Source: CAYSGL01 sp964520985 (GTDB taxonomy: Bacteria; Pseudomonadota; Alphaproteobacteria; Micavibrionales; Micavibrionaceae). From it: a DNA stretch of 9,021 nt. The notes beneath the pieces were generated by a model that saw only the letters and a list, made by a program, of their open reading frames with translations, searched no databases and was not told the origin of the DNA. Positions 4,670 through 9,021 of the stretch are shown here, in pieces. The translations under genes and the position numbers were made by a program. Location of the stretch: positions 1 to 9,021 of the forward strand of contig CAZFPB010000037.1 in assembly GCA_964520985.1 (NCBI GenBank), read 5' to 3'. Positions within the stretch are counted from its first letter, which is position 1, and each line of letters begins with the position of its first letter.

Positions 4670-4913
4670 CGCTCTGTCCCGTTTCGAAGCACTCGGAGCT
4701 CTCTACTACGCCGAGACTGGTTATCTGCGTCCCGGCAAGTCCAACCCACTGGAGACTGGCCGCGACAGCAACGACGACGAGAACCGTGAGCGGTTTGAGC
4801 AGTGGGTCACGACAAGGGCTCTGACTGCCGCACTGGACCAGGTCGTTCACCTGGAGCGCTGCGTAGAAGGGCTGGCAAGCCGCCTTGATGAGCTGGAGAC
4901 GAACAATGCCTGA
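4662..4913 (+). CDS. Unknown 83-aa protein with helical C-terminus
   Basis: GTG 4662 uses the GGAGG at 4651-4655 and overlaps the previous stop by 8 bp. The first part contains aromatic residues (LSRFEALGALYYAETGYLRPGK), and a charged loop with Asn/Asp/Glu (DSNDDENRERFEQW) follows. The last 35 residues are a helix (RALTAALDQVVHLERCVEGLASRLDELETNN) with leucine-type heptads, a probable coiled coil. The family is not recognised. Its last codons carry the GGAG for the next gene. Confidence 0.62.
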   Translation: MADALSRFEALGALYYAETGYLRPGKSNPLETGRDSNDDENRERFEQWVTTRALTAALDQVVHLERCVEGLASRLDELETNNA

Positions 4914-5238
4914 CTGCAAGTTCAAGGTCGGGGACCGGGTGGCGGTGCTGGATTGGAAGGGTCACTTCGACCGCATCAGTCGGGTTCGCCGGGTGATGGT
5001 CCGGTTCGTGGAGCTGGACAGCGGCAGCAAGTGGCAACTGGACGGGAGCCGGTACCCAAAGCGCCAACTTGGTGATCGCGCGTGCATCTTGGAGACTACT
5101 CCGGAACACGAAGACGCTGACGAGCGCAGGCAGAGCGCCTCGCGCCTCTTCAACATGGAGTGGCGCAATCTCTCGGTCGACCAACTCCGCCGCGTGATGG
5201 CCATCGTCAACGAGGGGAAGGTGGCTGATGGCCAGTGA
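4906..5238 (+). CDS. SH3/KOW-like 110-aa protein, unknown function
   Basis: ATG 4906 overlaps the previous stop by 8 bp (ATGCCTGA); the in-frame ATG at 4885 lies inside the neighbour. Residues 4-35 (CKFKVGDRVAVLDWKGHFD, then ISRVRRVMVRFVE) have the GDRV entry and short alternating strands of an SH3/KOW-like barrel, continuing with SGSKWQLDGSRYPKRQLGD. The second half is charged and helical (EHEDADERRQSASRLFNMEW, SVDQLRRVMAIVNEG). The GDRV opening is shared with the gene at 2444, though the rest differs. A nucleic acid or protein contact role is possible but is not shown. Confidence 0.68.
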   Translation: MPDCKFKVGDRVAVLDWKGHFDRISRVRRVMVRFVELDSGSKWQLDGSRYPKRQLGDRACILETTPEHEDADERRQSASRLFNMEWRNLSVDQLRRVMAIVNEGKVADGQ

Positions 5239-5413
5239 CCTCTGGGCTCGCCTCTCTCGCTGGCAAATGCGCGGCGAGGTGAAGGTCAGAAGATGCGGCG
5301 ACAACGGCTGGGTCTGCGTTCTGGCCAGCGTCGAAAGTGCCGGCATCGTCGGCAAGGGCGCTACGGCTGACACAGCAGTCGAACACGCGCTGGAACTGTG
5401 GGGTGAGCCGTGA
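5228..5413 (+). CDS. Unknown 61-aa alpha/beta protein
   Basis: ATG 5228 overlaps the previous stop by 11 bp, with a GA-rich ribosome-binding site (GAGGGGAAGG). The layout is helix (DLWARLSRWQMR), strand (GEVKVRRCG), strand (GWVCVLASVES), then a GATADTAVEHALELWGEP helix. A beta-beta-alpha end with 'G.TADTAVEHAL' is common in small HicB-like and ABA-sandwich-like folds, and the final helix parallels the PITAVMEAWEQ helix of the gene at 4367. The family is unresolved. It couples to the next gene by GTGA. Confidence 0.6.
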   Translation: MASDLWARLSRWQMRGEVKVRRCGDNGWVCVLASVESAGIVGKGATADTAVEHALELWGEP

Positions 5414-5565
5414 CGCCCCTCGAATTGTGCCGCGCTCACCAGATGCGGCTGCGCATGGAACTGCAGTGGTTCGCTTTGCACGGGGAACTGCCCGACGCGC
5501 TGGCTGAGGAGCTGGCCACGGTGACGAAGAGGGTGTGGCGGATGACTGGGGAGATTGACGCATGA
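5410..5565 (+). CDS. Very small 51-aa helical protein
   Basis: GTG 5410 shares GTGA with the previous stop, and the stop shares ATGA with the exonuclease start, so this frame exactly fills the space between two coupled genes. The product is MTPLELCRAHQMRLRMELQW at the start, then FALHGELPDALAEELATVTK, ending RVWRMTGEIDA: two helices joined by a short turn. It carries the GGGGAG for the exonuclease start. The function is unknown. Confidence rests on the precise overlaps at both ends. Confidence 0.6.
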   Translation: MTPLELCRAHQMRLRMELQWFALHGELPDALAEELATVTKRVWRMTGEIDA

Positions 5566-6428
5566 CTGAAGCTGCTCGTTTGGTTTTCGGGATGAGTGAC
5601 GAGGACTACTTCGCAGACCCATGCGAAGTGCCGTCACTGAATCCCAGCACAGCAAAGACCATCATCGGCCGTTCGCCAGCCCATGCCTTCCTGGAGCACC
5701 CGCGGCTCGGCGGGTCTTCTCGTGCGCCGTCGAAGGCGATGGACTTCGGTTCGCTTGTCGACGTGATGCTACTCGGCGGGGTCGAGCGCGTGGAGCTCAT
5801 CGACGCCAAGGACTACCGCACGGGCGCCGCTCAGGAGGCCCGTGACGCAGCTCGAGAGGCTGGCAAACTCCCGGCGCTACCGCACGACTTCAAGCGCGCG
5901 CAGGCTGCTGTGAAGTCCATCAAGACCAGGCTTTCCAAAGAGTTTGGGATCAACCTCTCCGGTGAGCGCCAGGTGTCTGCTTTCTGGAACGAGCAGACCG
6001 CGAACGGTGCCCAGGTTCAGTGCCGCGGACGGATGGACCTGTGGGACGAGCCAGCGCTGACCGTCTCCGATGTGAAGGTCATTCACTGCGCCAAGCCGAA
6101 AACCTGCATCAAGCAGATCATCGAACTCGGCTACGAGATCCAGGGGTGCGCCTACAAGCGCGCCGTCGAGCAAGCTCTCCCGCAGTACATGGGCCGCGTG
6201 CGGTTCATCAACATCTTCTGCGAGGCGACTGAGCCTTTCTGTGTGACTCCGATCGAGCACTCGGAGTCCCTTCGAGACTTGGGCCGCATGCGCTGGGAGC
6301 GAGCAATCGACACCTGGCATACGTGCCTCAAAGCCAACAACTGGCCGACATACACAACCAACGTCATCCAAGCATCCGCCCCACCTTGGGCGCTAAACGA
6401 GGAAATGGACCATGCCACGAACCTTTGA
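5562..6428 (+). CDS. PD-(D/E)XK phage exonuclease (RecE/exodeoxyribonuclease VIII-like)
   Basis: This 288-aa protein is probably the 5'-3' exonuclease of a phage recombination pair, trimming double-stranded ends to leave single strands for annealing. The N-terminus carries the family's S-x-S/T-x-x-K ... SP-x-H opening (LNPSTAKTIIGRSPAHAFLEH, residues 26-46). Catalytic-core candidates are E135 (SGERQV), D159 (GRMDLW), D170 and K172 (TVSDVK), followed by Q194 and Y198 (IQGCAYKRA), as in the DUF3799 exodeoxyribonuclease VIII PDDEXK-like domain. The position that often reads G-x-x-x-H reads FGSLVD here (D67), a variation worth noting. ATG 5562 overlaps the previous stop (ATGA), with GGGGAG at 5548-5553. 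The ATPase gene follows with a 17-bp overlap. Exonuclease is well supported; polarity and partner are inferred from family and context. Confidence 0.85.
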   Translation: MTEAARLVFGMSDEDYFADPCEVPSLNPSTAKTIIGRSPAHAFLEHPRLGGSSRAPSKAMDFGSLVDVMLLGGVERVELIDAKDYRTGAAQEARDAAREAGKLPALPHDFKRAQAAVKSIKTRLSKEFGINLSGERQVSAFWNEQTANGAQVQCRGRMDLWDEPALTVSDVKVIHCAKPKTCIKQIIELGYEIQGCAYKRAVEQALPQYMGRVRFINIFCEATEPFCVTPIEHSESLRDLGRMRWERAIDTWHTCLKANNWPTYTTNVIQASAPPWALNEEMDHATNL

Positions 6429-7425
6429 CGACAAGCCTGCAACCCGTGAAAAAGTTCCGCTCCTGGTGGGCCTGATGGGCCCGTCCGGAGGCGGCAAGAC
6501 CTACTCCGCGCTCCGCCTCGCAACTGGCATTCAGCGAGTCAGCGGCGGCGAAATCTACGTCGTAGACACTGAAGCCCGCCGCTCACTTCACTACGCCGAC
6601 AAGTTCAAGTTTCGACACGTCGAGTTCGGTGCGCCGTTTGGCTCACTCGACTACCTGGCCGCCATCGAACACTGCGTGAAGAAGGGCGCTGGCGTCGTGG
6701 TTGTCGATTCGATGAGCCACGAGCACGAGGGGCCTGGCGGCATGCTGGAAGCTCACCAGGCCGAGGTGGACCGCCTCGCTGGCGGCACCAACGCTGAGCA
6801 GTGGAAGAAGGACGCCAACAAGATGCTGGCATGGGGAAAGCCCAAGGCTGACAGGCGCCGGCTCATCAACACGATCCTCCAGATGAACGCCAACTTCATC
6901 TTCTGCTTCCGGGCGAAGGAGAAGATCAAGCTCCCGTCGAAGGCCGAGAAGGAAGCCGCAAAGGGCCGTGGCGAGCGCGTCGACCCGGTGAAGCAGATGG
7001 GCTTCATGCCGATCGCCGGAGACGAGTTCATCTTCGAAATGACGGCCAACTGCCTCTTGCTGCCCAATGCCGGCGGCATCCCCACCTGGCAGAGCGACGA
7101 GGTTGGCGAGCGGATGATGATCAAGAAGCCGGAGCAGTTCCGGCAGCTGTTCTCCGCCGAACGTCCGCTGGACGAGCAGGTTGGCCAAGGGCTCGCGCAA
7201 TGGGCTGTCGGCGACTCTGCCGCGCCGGATGACTCGGAGTGCGAGGTGGCACTGGAAGCCATCCGCAACGCGCCGACCAAGGACGTCGTGAAGACCCTGG
7301 CCAAGCAGTACAGCGCCAAGCCGTGGAACGCGACCCAGAAGAAGAGCATTCGCTCCGCTCTCGAGACGCGCAACGCAGAACTGTCCGAAGACCCCGAACC
7401 ATCAAGCGAGGAAGCAGCAGAATGA
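6412..7425 (+). CDS. Sak4-like/AAA_24 RecA-fold ATPase, phage single-strand annealing protein
   Basis: This 337-aa protein has a Walker A GPSGGGKT (residues 23-30), EIYVVDTEARRSLHY (about 47-61) after it, and a Walker B VVVVDS (95-100), the order seen in Sak4-type RecA-core ATPases and phage nucleotide-binding proteins. In the family these promote ATP-dependent annealing or strand exchange together with the cognate SSB. The adjacent exonuclease and SSB genes fit this role. Residues 170-196 form a basic Lys/Arg-rich stretch that may contact DNA. Residues 265-337 are an extra C-terminal helical region ending in an acidic Glu/Ser tail (SEDPEPSSEEAAE); typical Sak4 proteins are shorter, so this may be an accessory or SSB-contact region. 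ATG 6412 has GAGGA about 8 bp upstream and overlaps the exonuclease gene by 17 bp. Confidence 0.82.
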   Translation: MPRTFDDKPATREKVPLLVGLMGPSGGGKTYSALRLATGIQRVSGGEIYVVDTEARRSLHYADKFKFRHVEFGAPFGSLDYLAAIEHCVKKGAGVVVVDSMSHEHEGPGGMLEAHQAEVDRLAGGTNAEQWKKDANKMLAWGKPKADRRRLINTILQMNANFIFCFRAKEKIKLPSKAEKEAAKGRGERVDPVKQMGFMPIAGDEFIFEMTANCLLLPNAGGIPTWQSDEVGERMMIKKPEQFRQLFSAERPLDEQVGQGLAQWAVGDSAAPDDSECEVALEAIRNAPTKDVVKTLAKQYSAKPWNATQKKSIRSALETRNAELSEDPEPSSEEAAE

Positions 7426-7862
7426 TCTCCGCATCCGCACTTTTGAATCTCGGCCGCGACGCCGAAGTTCGCCAGACCAGCGCTGGTCCCGTCCTGTCGT
7501 TCTCGGGCGCCAGCACAACGAAGAAGGGCCAGGAGGAGCAAACCACTTGGGTCCGTTGCTCGATGTTCGGCAAGCGCGGCGAAGCGCTCGCCAAGCACCT
7601 GACCAAGGGCACCAAGGTCATGGTCTCCGGCGCTATGACGCTTCGTGAGTACCAGGACAAGAACAACGCAACGAAGTTCTCGCTGGAGATGAACGTGAAC
7701 GAGCTCGGCTTCGCTGGTGGGTCGAAGCGCGATCGGAACGGCGGAGATGACGCCAGCGACGACGGGTACCGCCAGCGCTCCAAGTCGGAATTTAGCGACG
7801 AGGACTATGGCGAGCCCGACGCGACCAGCGGCGGAAGCGACGACGACATTCCTTTTAACTGA
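7422..7862 (+). CDS. ssb: Single-stranded DNA-binding protein (SSB)
   Basis: This 146-aa SSB has an OB fold at about 1-97, with family signatures around TTWVRCSMFGKRGEALAKHL (41-60), KGTKVMVSGAMTLREYQDKN (62-81) and LEMNVNELGF (88-97). Residues 99-146 are a Gly/Asp-rich, disordered linker. It ends DDDIPFN, where bacterial SSBs usually end DDDIPF, the tip that docks partner proteins. The extra Asn after Phe places the terminal carboxylate one residue away from where partners usually read it. It binds and protects single-stranded DNA made by the exonuclease and probably works with the Sak4-like ATPase. ATG 7422 has GAGGAAG at 7408-7414 and overlaps the ATPase stop (ATGA). The upstream frame extension is rejected. 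Confidence 0.93.
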   Translation: MISASALLNLGRDAEVRQTSAGPVLSFSGASTTKKGQEEQTTWVRCSMFGKRGEALAKHLTKGTKVMVSGAMTLREYQDKNNATKFSLEMNVNELGFAGGSKRDRNGGDDASDDGYRQRSKSEFSDEDYGEPDATSGGSDDDIPFN

Positions 7863-7992
7863 CGCCTCTAGTCCCGGGGCGACCGAAATACCGGGACAAC
7901 TCAGAGCGATCGCACCGGCCAATCCGGGGGCGCCACGGGTTTCGAGGGCCCGCCGCTCTGCCAATGAGAAGACGGAAGTGAAAGGGAGTGTG
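7863..7992. other. Intergenic gap after SSB
   Basis: This is the only sizeable gap in the rightward unit. It holds the hairpin at 7871-7897 and, close to the next gene, AAAGGGAG (7981-7988). One frame is open across the gap but has no start with a convincing ribosome-binding site before 7990/7993. I see no consensus promoter that I trust. Confidence 0.5.
7871..7897 (+). terminator. Hairpin after SSB, without U-tract
   Basis: GTCCCGG (7871-7877) and CCGGGAC (7891-7897) form a perfect 7-bp stem with a 13-nt loop, nine bases after the SSB stop. No T-run follows, so classical intrinsic termination is unlikely. It may be a partial attenuator, an RNA-stabilising 3' end, or a protein site. Confidence 0.4.
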
Positions 7993-8418
7993 ATGGGACA
8001 GGTAGCAGTACAAACAAGCGCTCGGGAGGCTATCAGCGTGGCAGTTTCCCAGGCCAGTCGCGCACTGGCGCTCATGCAAGCTCTGTTGCTCCGGCGTCGC
8101 GTTCGTCGGACCCGAACCGAAAGGCGCCAACGTGCTCGTCAGCGAAAGGCTCAGCGTAAACACGAGCGCCAGTTCAGTGACCTCGGTGCGGCACGGGCCA
8201 GGATTCAGGCCGGCGAACTGTTCCAAAAGCATCTCGGAGTTGGCTACCCAGAGACGCCTGAGGGGCAACAGCGCGTCCTCAAACTGCTGCGCGACAACCA
8301 CCTTGGCCTCTACGTCTGGAAAGGCCAACTCGGACTGGCTGATGTTCCGGTGAGCAAGCCGGAAGTGTCGGCCGAATGGGTCCATGACTCTGCAATCGCA
8401 AAGGCGGTGGCGCGATGA
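7993..8418 (+). CDS. Unknown 141-aa protein with very basic helix
   Basis: ATG 7993 has AAAGGGAG at 7981-7988; GTG 7990 is an in-frame alternative. Residues 1-32 are an Ala/Ser/Leu-rich helix. Residues 34-60 are an almost pure Arg/Lys/Gln helix (RRRVRRTRTERRQRARQRKA and onward), which should bind nucleic acid. A helix around SDLGAARARIQAGELFQKHL follows, then a small domain QRVLKLLRDNHLGLYVWKGQLGLADV. I do not recognise the family. The position directly behind the SSB suggests a DNA transaction role, but only context supports that. It couples to the next gene by ATGA. Confidence 0.62.
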   Translation: MGQVAVQTSAREAISVAVSQASRALALMQALLLRRRVRRTRTERRQRARQRKAQRKHERQFSDLGAARARIQAGELFQKHLGVGYPETPEGQQRVLKLLRDNHLGLYVWKGQLGLADVPVSKPEVSAEWVHDSAIAKAVAR

Positions 8419-8741
8419 CCACCCAAACCCTACGCGAAGCCATCGAAGCCGAAATCGCCCACATGCGCGAGAACGACGGCAATGCGTTGATGTGCGAAGG
8501 CGTGGCGAAACGACTGGAGAGCATCCTTGCCCGCTTTCCGAAGCCGAGCAGCATGACAAGCCGCTGCGAAATCACCGTGGCCATCGACTCGCATGGTCGC
8601 TGGGCCGTGGACAGTTGGCGTGGCGGCGGAGCGGAAGAGAACGTCAGCGACTTGGCCAGCGACCGTGTGTTGCGCGTAGTCGTGGCCGAGGTTCCGCTAC
8701 CCGACGCCATCGCGGCGATACGTGGCGAGGTGCTCCCATGA
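8415..8741 (+). CDS. Unknown 108-aa protein
   Basis: ATG 8415 shares ATGA with the previous stop and ends in ATGA with the next start. The N-terminal half is helical (TLREAIEAEIAHMRENDG, EGVAKRLESILARF). The C-terminal half is strand-rich (CEITVAIDSHGRWAVDSWRG, RVLRVVVAEVPLPDAIAAI). Its Shine-Dalgarno is weak, so translation probably depends on coupling. The family is not recognised. The long minus-strand frames across this gene are shadows. Confidence 0.62.
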   Translation: MTTQTLREAIEAEIAHMRENDGNALMCEGVAKRLESILARFPKPSSMTSRCEITVAIDSHGRWAVDSWRGGGAEENVSDLASDRVLRVVVAEVPLPDAIAAIRGEVLP

Positions 8742-9021
8742 ACGCCCCTGCAATGCTGAACGAACAGAAGCCGAGCGAGGAGCTGGTTAGTGTCGGTTTC
8801 AACTTGGTCCGTCTGCGCAGCTTCGACCAAGCGACGACCGGCATCCTTGACGAACACCATGCCGCGCTCCGTGACCTTCAGCGCCAATTCACACAGCTGA
8901 CCGAGCTCCGCGCAGCCCTCGGGGCCGACGCGGACACGAGCCACGATGAGTGCGTGACAGCGGCGATTGAGGGGCGGAAGGCGTTGGCGGCGGAGGCGAG
9001 TGTCGCGATGGACGAGACGAG
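8738..9021 (+). CDS. Partial gene, unknown helical protein (runs off window)
   Basis: ATG 8738 has GAGGTG about 5 bp upstream (8727-8732) and an ATGA overlap. The frame stays open for 94 codons to the window end. It is strongly helical: LVRLRSFDQATTGILDEHHA, LRDLQRQFTQLTELRAALGAD, then TSHDECVTAAIEGRKALAAE. Heptad-like hydrophobic spacing suggests a coiled coil. The C-terminus is missing and the family is not recognised. Confidence 0.55.
   Translation, partial: MNAPAMLNEQKPSEELVSVGFNLVRLRSFDQATTGILDEHHAALRDLQRQFTQLTELRAALGADADTSHDECVTAAIEGRKALAAEASVAMDET

Noticed and set aside
4807..5655. Minus-strand open frame of 282 codons
   Set aside because: It crosses three coupled plus-strand genes and the exonuclease start. 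It is His/Pro/Leu-rich without recognisable motifs, and it has no coupling or ribosome-binding support.
6753..8075. Minus-strand open frame of 440 codons
   Set aside because: It lies antisense to the ATPase and SSB genes, which have clear motifs. Its Ser/Arg-rich composition is typical of a GC-rich shadow frame.
7855..8559. Minus-strand frame of 234 codons across the gap after SSB
   Set aside because: It is antisense to two coupled plus-strand genes, Cys/Ser/Arg-rich and without motifs. It is treated as a shadow.
1..9021. CRISPR array, tRNA, insertion sequence, integrase or attachment site
   Set aside because: I found no regularly spaced repeats, cloverleaf-like sequence, transposase or recombinase motif, or terminal repeats in this window.

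Overview
The window looks like the immunity and early region of a temperate phage, prophage or closely related integrative element in a high-GC bacterium. Three things point to this: two outward transcription units with an immunity block between them, a rightward run of very short, tightly overlapping genes, and a recombination cassette of a PD-(D/E)XK exonuclease, a Sak4/RecA-like ATPase and SSB. GTG starts are common and third codon positions are GC-rich in the real genes. The host cannot be named from sequence alone, and no integrase, capsid or replication-initiator gene is visible here.

Left part (1-2109). Bases 1-178 hold no convincing gene. A leftward pair (a 101-aa helix-turn-helix protein and a short membrane protein, overlapping by 4 bp) is divergent from a rightward 245-aa repressor-like XRE protein. 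That repressor has no S24/LexA-type self-cleavage domain. It converges, with overlapping stop codons, on a leftward ImmA/IrrE-like gene whose zinc motif reads HEVAA instead of HExxH.

Control region (2110-2249, plus 682-727). The palindrome TGRCACTAGTGRCA occurs in the 101-aa/245-aa divergent gap and again upstream of the rightward operon, where a half-copy follows it. In both places a TTGMCA -35 box sits in the same register inside an operator half-site, a CACTAT -10 follows 17-18 bp later, and the start ATG lies only 8-10 bp beyond that. One repressor therefore probably controls both outward promoters, and both mRNAs may be (nearly) leaderless. A different palindrome (GCGGACA-TT-TGTCCGC) lies just upstream of the ImmA-like gene.

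Right part (2250-9021). A single rightward unit begins with thirteen small genes (51-144 aa), almost all unrecognised. Nearly every junction is a 4-bp (GTGA/ATGA), 8-bp or 11-bp start/stop overlap, which implies translational coupling. The recombination cassette follows (5562-7862): exonuclease, ATPase and SSB with a DDDIPF-type acidic tail. After the only real gap in the operon (130 bp, with a 7-bp-stem hairpin) come three more unrecognised genes, the last running off the window. A likely logic is that a repressor holds the early operon silent, and derepression produces the small accessory proteins followed by the DNA recombination/repair proteins used in genome replication.
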